Shown one piece after another: positions 9,331 through 16,836 of a DNA stretch of 64,000 bases (position 1 is the stretch's first letter; each line of letters opens with the position of its first letter). The stretch lies in the NCBI RefSeq assembly GCF_007859635.1, contig NZ_CP042306.1, positions 620,001 through 684,000 of the forward strand. Direction: 5' to 3'. A model generated the notes under the pieces. The model was given only the letters and a program-made list of their open reading frames with translations. It ran no database searches and had not been told where the DNA came from. The position numbers and the translations under genes are program-made. This stretch comes from Sphingomonas panacisoli (GTDB lineage: Bacteria; Pseudomonadota; Alphaproteobacteria; Sphingomonadales; Sphingomonadaceae).

Positions 9331-10226
9331 CCCACGAACGCCATCACCGCCTTCGCGAACACCTCGGGCTGGTCGAGCATGATGAAGTGCGCGCTGTCGT
9401 CGATCCGCTGATAGGTAACGTGCGGCGCGGCGGCGTAGGCGCCCTTGTAGAACGGATCGGCCATCGCCGCGGGCAGCCCGGCCGAACTCGGATAGAGCAG
9501 GGTGATCGGCGTCTCGATCTTGGCGAGGTCGCCGCGCAGGTCGGTCGTCATGTCCTCGTACATCGCCTCCGCCGACACGCGCGGATCGGCCTTCATCACA
9601 TAGTCGACGACCTTGGCCTGGCTCTCGGGTTTCAGCGCCAGCGCCTTGGCGGTCCCTTGCGCGTTCGCTGCATCGGGCTTGCCGTAGCTTGCCGCCATCT
9701 GGTCGCGCATCGCCTTGGCGCGCGGCTCGACCGCCGGGACCGTCGCGGTCGGACCGAACAGCATCCCGAACCACGGCAGCGAGTCGACGATCATCAGCTT
9801 GCCGACATCCGCCGGGTGCGCCTTCGCCAGCATCAGGCCGACAAGGCCGCCCATCGAATGCCCGATCACCGCCGCGCCGCTCAGTTTGTTCTTGGCGATA
9901 TAGGCATCCACGTCCGTGACGATCCCGTCGAGCACGCCAGCTTTCAGGTTCGCGCCCGCATCGTCACCCGCGAACCCGTTGACCTGGATCAGCACCACGC
10001 GGTGCGTCTTCGCCAGATCGCTCGCGACGCCGTCCCACACCGAACGCGGGCTCGACAGGCCGGGGATCAGGATGACCGGCGATCCCTTGCCCATCGTCAC
10101 GACGGAGATGTGGTCCATCCGGACTTCGGCCGAGGTCGCGGCCGGCGCCGCATGGGCATGGTCGGGGTTCAGCACCAGCAGCGGGGTCAGGCAGGCGGCG
10201 GCGATACGGAGGGGAATGTATTTCAT
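9327..10226 (-). CDS. Exported alpha/beta hydrolase
   Basis: 299 residues with a signal peptide of about 26 residues (ending HAHA|AP). Fold elements are LIPGLSSPRSVW (oxyanion loop), the nucleophile elbow VIGHSMGG near residue 123, and the catalytic His in DDSAHFIMLD near 280. The likely site of action is the periplasm. It is the last gene of a three-gene run with an HTH regulator (3 bases upstream) and a small membrane protein. Substrate unknown. Confidence 0.85.
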   Translation of the reverse strand: MKYIPLRIAAACLTPLLVLNPDHAHAAPAATSAEVRMDHISVVTMGKGSPVILIPGLSSPRSVWDGVASDLAKTHRVVLIQVNGFAGDDAGANLKAGVLDGIVTDVDAYIAKNKLSGAAVIGHSMGGLVGLMLAKAHPADVGKLMIVDSLPWFGMLFGPTATVPAVEPRAKAMRDQMAASYGKPDAANAQGTAKALALKPESQAKVVDYVMKADPRVSAEAMYEDMTTDLRGDLAKIETPITLLYPSSAGLPAAMADPFYKGAYAAAPHVTYQRIDDSAHFIMLDQPEVFAKAVMAFVG

Positions 10227-10229
10227 GGC

Positions 10230-10433
10230 TCAGACTTCCTTGGAGGGAGAAACGAAAATCTCTTCGATCGCGAGGCCGAACGTCTCGGCGATCTTGAAGG
10301 CGAGGGGGAGCGAGGGGTCGTAGCGGCCGGTCTCGATCGCGTTGACGCTCTGGCGCGACACGTCGAGGGCGGTGGCGAGGTCGCCCTGGCTCCAGTTGCG
10401 CTCGGCGCGCAGGACCTTGAGGCGGTTGTTCAT
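10230..10433 (-). CDS. Small XRE/Cro-type HTH transcriptional regulator
   Basis: 67 residues, one helix-turn-helix domain filling the whole chain (LRAERNWSQGDLATALDVS, then RQSVNAIETGRYDPS). This size and the terminal EEIFV match the YozG/YazB-like group that accompanies small membrane-protein genes. Its ATG overlaps the stop of the upstream membrane-protein gene by four bases (ATGA), so the pair is translationally coupled. It probably regulates its own operon. Confidence 0.9.
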   Translation of the reverse strand: MNNRLKVLRAERNWSQGDLATALDVSRQSVNAIETGRYDPSLPLAFKIAETFGLAIEEIFVSPSKEV

Positions 10434-10846
10434 GCGCCGCGGCCCACGGTCGAGAGCCGATTGGCGCAGGTGCCGAGCCCCAGCCCGCCGAACCACAGGA
10501 TCGACACCCAATAGGCTTCGACATGCTGGACCATCTCGAAGCTTTCGAGGAAGCCCCAGATCGTCGCGATGCTGAGCGCGAACCCGCTGGCCCACAGTGC
10601 CTGGCGCACCGTCATCATGCGGACGTACTCGTCGCTCTCTTCGACCAGGTACAGGCCGATCGCCACGAAGATGCCGACGATCGGCAATGCCGGCAGGACC
10701 GCCACGACCCAGGCGATCGGCCCCGCGACGAGGTGGTGTTTGAACCCGTAGACCGCCCCGATCAGGAAGGCGGAATAGAGCAGGCTGAGGACGATGACCC
10801 GCACATTGTAGCGACGTGTCGCGCGGGTCTTGGTGAGGAAGGACAT
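10430..10846 (-). CDS. Small four-helix membrane protein
   Basis: 138 residues with about four hydrophobic segments (near 18-36, 42-65, 82-100 and 112-128). It is first in an operon with the HTH regulator and the exported hydrolase. An AGGAGCC ribosome site precedes the ATG. No named family is recognised. The pairing with a YozG-like regulator is common in bacteria, but the role is unknown. The IS1595-type element has inserted about 55 bases upstream of its start. Confidence 0.75.
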   Translation of the reverse strand: MSFLTKTRATRRYNVRVIVLSLLYSAFLIGAVYGFKHHLVAGPIAWVVAVLPALPIVGIFVAIGLYLVEESDEYVRMMTVRQALWASGFALSIATIWGFLESFEMVQHVEAYWVSILWFGGLGLGTCANRLSTVGRGA

Positions 10847-10960
10847 GTAAAGGCTCCTTTCGAATCAGTGAAGGAAGCTTTACAGTCAAGCGAGCTTGTC
10901 AGTCAAGTGTGCTGGTCATTATGCACTTGACATACCAAGAGCCGTAGCCTACCAAAAGGC

Positions 10961-11902
10961 ATGACCACGAAGCTTTCCGACCCGATTTACAACGATGAAG
11001 CTGCGGCTCGCGCCCATTTCGAGCGTATCCGTTGGCCGAACGGGCGCGTTTGCCCTCATTGCGGCGTTGTGGACAATTCGACGGAGTTGAAGGGTAAGAC
11101 GACGCGCGCGGGCCTGTACAAGTGCAATGCGAAAGAATGCCGCAAGCCCTTCTCTGCAATCATGGGGACCGTTTACGAGAAGTCGCACGTGCCGCTGCAC
11201 AAGTGGCTCCTCGCGACCTATCTGCTTTGCTCATCAAAGAAGGGCATCAGCTCGGTTCAACTCCAGCGGATGCTGGGCTTTGGCTCCTATCGCACCGCTT
11301 GGTTTGTGGCGCATCGCATCCGTGAAGCCATGAAGGCGTCCGGCAATGAGCCGGCGATGGGATCGGGCGGCACCATGGTCGAAGCTGACGAGACTTTTTA
11401 CGGTCGCGTTCCCGGCAATAGCCGCATGGCAATCCACAACATGAATAAAATTGTTTCGCTGGTTGATCGCGCCACTGGCCGCGCCGCTTCAACGGTGGTG
11501 ATCGGCTCGCTTAGCCACGCGTCGATTGGCCCGATCCTCGCCAAGCACATGGCGGATGAAGCTGTTTTGATGACCGACGAGGCCCACCACTATAAGACGA
11601 TTGGTACCCGTTACGTTGCTCATCACACGGTCAATCATGCACGCGGTGAATACGTTCAGCGCGGCAATACGACCATTCATTCGAACACGATCGAGGGATT
11701 TTTCAGCGTGTTCAAGAAGGGGATGAAGGGCATCTACCAACACTGCGGATCGCAGCACTTGGCGCGGTACCTTTCGGAGTTCGACTTTCGCTATTCGAAC
11801 CGGGAGGCCCTCGGCATCAACGACATCATGCGTACCGATCGCGCCGTTGCAGGGACCGTTGGCCGTCGCCTAACCTACAAAAAACCTCACCTCGCAGTCT
11901 AA
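10961..11902 (+). CDS. IS1595-family transposase
   Basis: 313 residues, full length. The N-terminal zinc ribbon is CPHC (31-34) with C55 and C60. The catalytic domain of the ISXO2-like type follows, with D143 in VEADETFYG, D205 in LMTDEAHHYK and the final acidic/H-N group at H240, N242 and E245 (TIHSNTIEGFF). No interruption is seen, so it may be active. Confidence 0.93.
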   Translation: MTTKLSDPIYNDEAAARAHFERIRWPNGRVCPHCGVVDNSTELKGKTTRAGLYKCNAKECRKPFSAIMGTVYEKSHVPLHKWLLATYLLCSSKKGISSVQLQRMLGFGSYRTAWFVAHRIREAMKASGNEPAMGSGGTMVEADETFYGRVPGNSRMAIHNMNKIVSLVDRATGRAASTVVIGSLSHASIGPILAKHMADEAVLMTDEAHHYKTIGTRYVAHHTVNHARGEYVQRGNTTIHSNTIEGFFSVFKKGMKGIYQHCGSQHLARYLSEFDFRYSNREALGINDIMRTDRAVAGTVGRRLTYKKPHLAV

Positions 11903-11940
11903 GTACCCGCCTCTCGGCCGGAAGAGAAAGCGGCGTCGGA

Positions 11941-12105
11941 TCAAGTGCCAATAGGACGACCTACTTTGCCTTTGCGGGGTCGCTTTTCACGGGGGGTAGG
12001 AGGCGTCGAAAGCATCCGTTTGACTACCTCGTCTCGCCGACGCGCAGCTTCCTCTTCGCTGACGGCTTCATCCGACATTAGCGATTCCAATCGATATACA
12101 GACAT
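11941..12105 (-). CDS. Small charged protein (54 residues) inside the IS element
   Basis: Found by translating the minus strand from the ATG at 12105; it is short but coherent. A central helix rich in Glu and Arg (EEEAARRRDEVVKRML) is followed by a Pro/Lys/Arg-rich tail (TPPTPREKRPRKGKVG). The ARRRD-E-RML-TPP pattern is one I know from small uncharacterised alphaproteobacterial proteins, some annotated beside toxins; no toxin partner is present here. A second ATG at 12078 is an alternative start. Function unknown. Confidence 0.6.
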   Translation of the reverse strand: MSVYRLESLMSDEAVSEEEAARRRDEVVKRMLSTPPTPREKRPRKGKVGRPIGT

Positions 12106-12293
12106 GGTATGGGCGTACGCCCGCGTGGACTAGACGCGGGCGCAGAGGCCGATTTGTGGCGCTAGATCTAACTACGGTTTTTTCATGTGCCACGCTCCCC
12201 TGACCATCAGGGCGGTCACCCTTACAAATGAGCCTACGGGACCGGGGGCGCCACACCCCCGGTTCACCCTTTCGGGCGAACTTTGAACCACCA
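12106..12293. other. Non-coding part of the IS element with stem-loops
   Basis: No gene. Short inverted pairs are visible: GCGTACGCCCGCG/CGCGGGCGC around 12113-12143, and GGGGGCGCCACACCCCC (12244-12260) followed by GGTTCACC-type sequence. The second stem could end transcription from either side. Confidence 0.4.
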
Positions 12294-12809
12294 TCATCGC
12301 GCGCGCTCCGCTGGAATGATTGGGGTTACGTTGTCTGCAAGGGGAAGCGAGGGGCTTTGGTCCTCTTCCTGCTCGTCGTCATCAATGGGCGCGCGGTCGA
12401 ACGGATAAAGTACGCCGCGAACGTCCTTTATTTCCTCTCTACCAATGGCGCGCCCCACCAGGTTGTAAAACCCGTTCATGTTCTTGCGCAACGCGTCGGC
12501 AAAGGCGGGATCGTGGTTGGCAATCACCTCCCTAAGTTCGGTCCGCGTGTACCCGCGATCGGCTGTCTTGAAGAAATCGCGGACCCAGCCGCTCATCGTT
12601 CCGGCGCTTCGAGCGTCCACGCGCTTTTCCAGCCGTGGGGCCGGGGCTGGGGCCTCAATCTCCTCGGGGGTGAGGCCTAGCGCGTTCGCCGCAACCAACA
12701 GCTTCTGGTCAATGGCCGCGATCTCGGTGAGCAGCAACTCACGCCGCTCACGCAGCAAGTCGAATTGGCGACTCACAAGGTCAAAGAACGGGGGAGGCTT
12801 CTGGGACAT
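12294..12809 (-). CDS. IS passenger protein: coiled coil plus winged-helix-like domain
   Basis: 171 residues from the ATG at 12809 (an upstream in-frame start at 12824 is possible). Residues 5-45 form a heptad-patterned helix (VSRQFDLLRERRELLLTEI). Residues 75-140 look like a winged helix (SGWVRDFFKTADRGYTRTEL, then a VGRAIGREEIKDVRGVLYP wing). The last 30 residues are acidic and Pro-rich. It lies inside the inverted ends, so it travels with the transposase. I do not recognise the family; a DNA-binding passenger regulator is an inference. Confidence 0.6.
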   Translation of the reverse strand: MSQKPPPFFDLVSRQFDLLRERRELLLTEIAAIDQKLLVAANALGLTPEEIEAPAPAPRLEKRVDARSAGTMSGWVRDFFKTADRGYTRTELREVIANHDPAFADALRKNMNGFYNLVGRAIGREEIKDVRGVLYPFDRAPIDDDEQEEDQSPSLPLADNVTPIIPAERAR

Positions 12810-13028
12810 TGCGCCGCCGTACACCCCTCACACCCATTCACCAAGCGGATTCTACCCACACCCCACATAAAATTCCTTATTTGTTCCGAAGTTCGTGGTA
12901 TGTTCTGGTATGTGAAGTGCATATTGACCAGTGTGCTTGTCATCAAAAAAATTGGGTCACGGAACTCTTGCCTGCGCCGTCCAACAGGAGCACCCCTTGT
13001 CTCCTCGATGCAGTAAAGGAGTTGAAAG

Positions 13029-13205
13029 ATGCGCACTCTGTTTCTCGCTCTCGCTGTTGCTTCCTTGTCCGCCACGCCCGCGCTCGCCGCACCGTGCAAG
13101 GACGCCAAAGGCAAGTTCATGAAGTGTCCGGAAAAGAAGCCCGTGCGGTGCAAACTGAACGGCAAGTTCGCCAAGTGCGGCACGCCGGGCGCGAAGCCGG
13201 TCTGA
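13029..13205 (+). CDS. Small exported Cys-rich protein (58 residues)
   Basis: ATG at 13029, with AGGAG 11-15 bases upstream. Residues 1-20 are a signal peptide ending ALA|AP. The mature 38 residues contain two repeats of the form C-D-AKGKF-KC and C-LNGKFAKC, so two related Cys pairs that could form disulfides. Such PCKDAKGKF proteins are common and uncharacterised in sphingomonads. The gene starts about 95 bases beyond the right end of the IS element. Function unknown. Confidence 0.7.
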   Translation: MRTLFLALAVASLSATPALAAPCKDAKGKFMKCPEKKPVRCKLNGKFAKCGTPGAKPV

Positions 13206-13402
13206 TCCAGTTTTTCCGGGTTCGCCAGCGTCTCGCCCCCCGCGAGTCGCTGGCGGACACTGCATCAACGCTGGTAATGTAGGATTTCGCCTGACATCGT
13301 CGTCGGGCTCTTTGATATCGTCATGTCATCCACCGCGTGCTTCTGCGACGGCAGCAACGGGGGGCACCGCGCTAGTGTAACCCTAGTGTAACCTTTGGAG
13401 CC

Positions 13403-14827
13403 TCACCAGTCCGCGATCGCCGCCAAAATATCACCCGCGACCTGGCTCAACGTATCATCCCGCGCGCCCATCACGATCGCGCGGTCGCCGCTTTGGGCGA
13501 GCGCGGCGATCGTCGTCGCGGCCTCCGCGCGGTCGGCGATATGGCGGGCGTCGCAGCCTGTCGCGACCAGGTCCGCGACGATGTCGGCGCTGGTCACCTC
13601 GCGCGTGACGGTACCGCCGTAATAGGCCGGGTCGGGCAGGATCAGCACGTCGCCGGGCTTGAGATTGTCCGCAAACGCCTCGACCAGTTCGCGGCGCATC
13701 ACCTTGAGCGGACCATAACCGTGCGGCTGGAACAGCACGAGCAGCCGCCCGGGAAAGGCATGGAGCGTGGCAAGCGTGGCGGCGATCTTGTCGGGGTTGT
13801 GGCCGAAATCGTCGAGCACCGTCACGCCCCGCGTTTCGCCGACCAGCTCGAACCGGCGGCTCAGCCCGGTGAACCCGCCGATCGCCACCGCCGCTTCGTC
13901 GAGCGCGATCCCGGCGCAGTGCGCGGCGGCGATCGCGGCGAGCGCGTTGGAGATATTGTGGCGCCCCGGCACTTGCAGCTCGACCGGCAGCGGATCGTGT
14001 TCGCGGGTCACCAGCGTGAAGCTCGCGCCATACGGGCGCGCTTCGATGTCGCGGGCGCTGAACGCGGCGTCGATATCGATCCCGAAGCCGACGACCTTGC
14101 GCGCCGGCAACTTGCGGGCCAGCGCCGCGCCGTCGGGATTGTCCATGTTGACGACGGCCAGTTCGGCCTTGGCGATGAAGTCGCCGAACAACTGATTGAG
14201 CTCTTCCAGGCTCTTGTGATCGAGGCTGACATTGTTGAGCACCGCGACGCGCGGCGCGAACAGCGCGATCGACCCGTCGCTTTCGTCCACTTCGCTGACG
14301 AAGGCGTCGCCGCCGCCGACCAGCGCGCTGGCGAACGGCGCATTGGGCGTCGCGAAATTCTTCATCACTGCGCCGTTCATCACGGTCGGGTCGCGGTTGG
14401 TGGCGTGGAAGATCCAGCCGATCATGCCGGTCACGGTAGATTTGCCGCTGGTCCCGCCGACGGCGATCGGCATCGTGCTGTCGTTGAACAATTCGGCCAG
14501 CATCGCCGCGCGCGTGCGGCGCTCGCAGCCCAATCGCTCGGCGGCGATCATGTCGGGGACGGCGGCCTCGATCGCGGCGGAGGCGACGACGATCTGGTCG
14601 GGCGAGGTAACCCCGCTGCCGTCCTGCGGGAACAGATCGACGCCCAGGTCGCGAAGATAATCGAACTTGGCGGGCAGGCGTGCCTGGTCGAGGCTGCGAT
14701 CCGACCCCGCGACCGTCCGCCCGCGCGCCGCCAGGATCATCGCCAACGGCATCATCCCCGACCCGCCGATGCCGACGAAGAAAGCGGGCTTGTCGGACGG
14801 GTCGATCGGGGTGTTGGCGTCGGGCAT
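13403..14827 (-). CDS. Mur ligase family protein (MurC/Mpl-like), probably murein tripeptide ligase
   Basis: 474 residues with the three Mur-ligase domains: an N-terminal Rossmann part with GIGGSGM at 19-25, the ATP loop GGTSGKST at 124-131 and a C-terminal domain with VLDDFGHNPDKIAATL and GPLKVMR. MurC adds L-Ala to UDP-MurNAc; Mpl re-attaches a recycled tripeptide. Mpl is favoured because the gene is divergent from an LD-carboxypeptidase gene, which makes the tripeptide Mpl uses, and because the division cluster that normally contains murC is not here. MurC itself cannot be excluded from sequence alone. Confidence 0.75.
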   Translation of the reverse strand: MPDANTPIDPSDKPAFFVGIGGSGMMPLAMILAARGRTVAGSDRSLDQARLPAKFDYLRDLGVDLFPQDGSGVTSPDQIVVASAAIEAAVPDMIAAERLGCERRTRAAMLAELFNDSTMPIAVGGTSGKSTVTGMIGWIFHATNRDPTVMNGAVMKNFATPNAPFASALVGGGDAFVSEVDESDGSIALFAPRVAVLNNVSLDHKSLEELNQLFGDFIAKAELAVVNMDNPDGAALARKLPARKVVGFGIDIDAAFSARDIEARPYGASFTLVTREHDPLPVELQVPGRHNISNALAAIAAAHCAGIALDEAAVAIGGFTGLSRRFELVGETRGVTVLDDFGHNPDKIAATLATLHAFPGRLLVLFQPHGYGPLKVMRRELVEAFADNLKPGDVLILPDPAYYGGTVTREVTSADIVADLVATGCDARHIADRAEAATTIAALAQSGDRAIVMGARDDTLSQVAGDILAAIADW

Positions 14828-14883
14828 AGGATACGGCTATCCCCGCTTTCACGAACGACGGCAAGGACGGGGCGGCGACGCAC

Positions 14884-15723
14884 ATGAAAATCGCGGTAAT
14901 GGCGCCCGCCAATCGGGTCGACGAACACGCGCTCGATGCCGTGCCTGCGCTTGCGGCCGAATACGGCGTGGAACTGGTGATCGACCCGCAAAGCTGGGCG
15001 TCGGGCGGCGGGCATACCTGGGCCGGGCCGGACGAACTGCGCGCCGACACGTTCCTGAAATATGCCAACGACCCCAGCTATCACGCGATCTGGTTCGCGC
15101 GCGGCGGCTATGGATCGAACCGGCTGTTCCCCCTGATCTTCCCGCACCTGGAAGAGGCCGCGAAGCGTAAGGCGTATATCGGCTATTCGGACATGGGGTT
15201 CCTGCTCGGTGCGCTCTATGCGCGCAAGATCGGCAAGCCGATCCACGGCCCGATGCCGGTCGACATCAACCGCAAGGTCGGCGGGCGCGAGTGCGCGGCG
15301 CGGACGCTGGCGTGGCTGACGAAGGGCGATAAATCCGCGCTCGAGCCCGGCATCATCGGGACGGGCAAGCCCGCGGCCGCATTCAATCTGTCGATCCTCG
15401 CCGCGATGGTCGGCACGAAATGGCTGCCCGATCTGGCCGACCACGATCTGCTGGTCGAGGAAGTCAGCGAGCATCTCTACCGCGTCGATCGGATGATGTT
15501 CACCGTGTCCAACGCCACTCAGCTGGCCGGGATCAACTCGCTGCGGGTCGGGACGATTACCTTGCCCGACGCCGACGGCCAGGCCGATTTCGGCCATTCG
15601 CCCGATCAGATCGCCTGGCATTGGTCGAAGCTGATGAAGAAGCCGTACGAAGGCCGCGCGCTGATCGGTCATGACGCGAACAACCGTGTCGTGCCGTTCG
15701 GGCAGGTAATCCCTAAGGATTGA
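14884..15723 (+). CDS. ldcA: Muramoyltetrapeptide (LD-) carboxypeptidase, family S66
   Basis: 279 residues, no signal peptide, so cytoplasmic as expected for murein recycling. It removes the terminal D-Ala from recycled tetrapeptides. The catalytic triad of the family can be placed at S102 (GYSDMG), E192 or E193 (LLVEEVSEH) and H263 (LIGHD). The FARGGYGSNRL segment before the nucleophile is also typical. It is divergent from the Mur ligase with 56 bases between starts, so the two are probably controlled from one shared region. Confidence 0.9.
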   Translation: MKIAVMAPANRVDEHALDAVPALAAEYGVELVIDPQSWASGGGHTWAGPDELRADTFLKYANDPSYHAIWFARGGYGSNRLFPLIFPHLEEAAKRKAYIGYSDMGFLLGALYARKIGKPIHGPMPVDINRKVGGRECAARTLAWLTKGDKSALEPGIIGTGKPAAAFNLSILAAMVGTKWLPDLADHDLLVEEVSEHLYRVDRMMFTVSNATQLAGINSLRVGTITLPDADGQADFGHSPDQIAWHWSKLMKKPYEGRALIGHDANNRVVPFGQVIPKD

Positions 15724-15817
15724 CCCATTTTGGGCGTGATTGCGGCCGGACTGTGCTGAAACGAACTTGTTGCTAACCAATTGGCCCTAGCACCCGTCTT
15801 TCCGGGAGGGCTGGCAC

Positions 15818-16276
15818 GTGCCGCAGACGCTTGAAGCTTATCATGCCGAAATCGAAGCGATGATCGTCGAGGGCGAGGGAGTCGTCGCTGCTCGCGATCC
15901 CGCCACCGCCAAGCATCTCAAGCGCCGCGTCGCCGATTCGATGTTGCTGGTCGCATCGTACCAGTTGTTCGTCCACCGCCAGGTGTTCGCGCCGTTGCTG
16001 GGCCAGGCCGATCCGGCGCTCCGTGCGCGGGTCAACGAAGTGAAGGTCGAGTGCATCGCGTTGACCGAGGATCTGCGCTTCAACGTCAAGGACTTCCTGG
16101 CCGATGAAACCCCGCTCGACTGGGATCTGACCGCGGCCAAGATGGCGTGGTTCAATGGACGGCTGAAGAAGCATATCGCCGACGTCCGCCAATTGATGTC
16201 GCCGGACCTCAGCGACAAGCAGCACGCCGCACTGATCGCGCGCCGCACCGGCGCGGTGGGACCGGTCGCCGCCTGA
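15818..16276 (+). CDS. Conserved helical protein of unknown function
   Basis: 152 residues from a GTG at 15818, chosen because a strong GGGAGGG ribosome site lies seven bases upstream. The chain is almost all helical and amphipathic, with no signal peptide or membrane segment. It has several His (TLEAYHAEIEAM, AKHLKRR, FVHRQVF), which recalls helical-bundle metal proteins, but the spacing does not match hemerythrin. The next gene is 62 bases downstream on the same strand. Function unknown. Confidence 0.6.
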   Translation: MPQTLEAYHAEIEAMIVEGEGVVAARDPATAKHLKRRVADSMLLVASYQLFVHRQVFAPLLGQADPALRARVNEVKVECIALTEDLRFNVKDFLADETPLDWDLTAAKMAWFNGRLKKHIADVRQLMSPDLSDKQHAALIARRTGAVGPVAA

Positions 16277-16338
16277 ACCTTGACAGGTCGCGGACAGACC
16301 GCGACGGGGACGCCATCCCCAGTTTCAAGGACGACGAC

Positions 16339-16608
16339 ATGGACGAAGTAGCAGACCTGCAGGCCCAATTGGTCGCCTTGCGCATGGCCGTCGAAGGCAC
16401 GTGGATCTCGTTGCTTAACAACGATCCCGATCCCGTCGCGATGGTGGCCAAGCTGAAGGACGCCAACATCGAAGCGGTCAACCAGCTCGACGCCTCGACC
16501 CCCAATGCCCGGGGCCTGCGCGATGCCGTGGCCGCGCACACCGCGCACATCTGGGGGTCGATCGAATGGCAGATCCAGCACGCGCGCGAGCCGCAAACCG
16601 AGCAGTGA
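16339..16608 (+). CDS. Small helical protein of unknown function
   Basis: 89 residues from the ATG at 16339, with AAGGA eight bases upstream. Acidic N-terminus (MDEVADLQAQL), then amphipathic helices and a Trp-containing C-terminal helix (HIWGSIEWQIQHARE). No signal peptide or known motif. It probably shares a transcript with the gene before it and ends 37 bases before the thrS leader. Function unknown. Confidence 0.55.
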   Translation: MDEVADLQAQLVALRMAVEGTWISLLNNDPDPVAMVAKLKDANIEAVNQLDASTPNARGLRDAVAAHTAHIWGSIEWQIQHAREPQTEQ

Positions 16609-16631
16609 CTGGCGTCGTTAACCGATCCGGC

Positions 16632-16638
16632 CTATATA
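16632..16638 (+). promoter_or_regulatory. Candidate -10 element for the thrS leader transcript
   Basis: CTATATA is a strong -10 match; the -35 region is weak. A start about seven bases downstream would be next to or on the ATG of the leader peptide at 16646, so the leader could be translated from a leaderless 5' end. No ribosome site precedes that ATG, which supports this reading. Confidence 0.4.
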
Positions 16639-16645
16639 CCTGCCC

Positions 16646-16720
16646 ATGAACGCTCGCGCGATCTTCACGACTACTACCACCCTCCCGGGTTTCCGGGGGG
16701 CTGTCGGCACGCGCGTCTAG
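16646..16720 (+). CDS. thrS leader peptide with five consecutive Thr codons
   Basis: A 24-codon ORF, MNARAIFTTTTTLPGFRGAV then GTRV and TAG. Codons 8-12 are ACG ACT ACT ACC ACC, all threonine. It ends 116 bases before the threonyl-tRNA synthetase gene and is followed by mutually exclusive stems. Ribosome stalling at these codons when charged tRNA-Thr is scarce would be expected to favour read-through into thrS. The control logic is inference from the classic amino-acid leader design; the peptide itself is directly visible. Confidence 0.8.
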   Translation: MNARAIFTTTTTLPGFRGAVGTRV

Positions 16721-16732
16721 CGCCGCCGATGA

Positions 16733-16795
16733 CCTCGCCCGGGAACGGGTGAGGCCGGCGTCCGCTCTCCCGTTCCAGTCTTTTCCTCGGACGCC
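16733..16795 (+). promoter_or_regulatory. thrS attenuator: alternative stem-loops
   Basis: Three pairings compete. CCTCGCCC (16733-16740) can pair with GGGTGAGG (16747-16754, one mismatch). GGAACGGG (16742-16749) pairs with CCCGTTCC (16769-16776) and is followed by AGTCTTTTCC, a terminator-like tail. GGCGTCCG (16757-16764) pairs perfectly with CGGACGCC (16788-16795), a stem that would enclose and break the terminator. Together with the Thr leader this is the layout of a translation-coupled attenuator. Confidence 0.65.
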
Positions 16796-16836
16796 GCCGC
16801 GTGCATAGGCGCGCGCAAGGTAACAGGAACAAGACC

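Larger units (their letters stand above)
10902..12934. mobile_element. IS1595-family insertion sequence carrying two extra genes
   Basis: A unit of about 2.03 kb. Related inverted ends are visible: TGGTCATTATGCACTTGAC with CATACCA at 10913-10937, and its imperfect inverse at 12906-12930. An 8-base direct repeat GCTTGTCA flanks the unit (10894-10901 and 12935-12942), the target-duplication length expected for IS1595. The distance from the repeat to the shared core differs between ends (10 versus 3 bases), so the exact ends are uncertain by a few bases. Inside are a transposase, a 54-codon minus-strand gene, a structured 150-base gap and a 175-codon minus-strand gene. Confidence 0.75.

Noticed and set aside
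7624..9774. A single 716-codon minus-strand frame joining the TPR gene, part of a hydrolase and repeats
   Set aside because: Only its last third (the TPR protein) and one short stretch (the hydrolase N-terminus) are real; the rest is out-of-frame hydrolase and intergenic repeat.
12942..12949. Alternative right boundary of the IS element at 12941, making the inverted ends symmetrical
   Set aside because: It makes the ends match in length but destroys the 8-base flanking repeat; kept only as uncertainty on the boundary.
13372..13393. Tandem CTAGTGTAACC twice, upstream of the Mur ligase stop
   Set aside because: Only two copies of 11 bases; no associated feature, so not reported as a functional repeat.
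15818..16276. Hemerythrin-like identity for the helical His-containing protein
   Set aside because: The His and Glu spacing does not fit the H-HxxxE-HxxxH pattern, so it is left as unknown.
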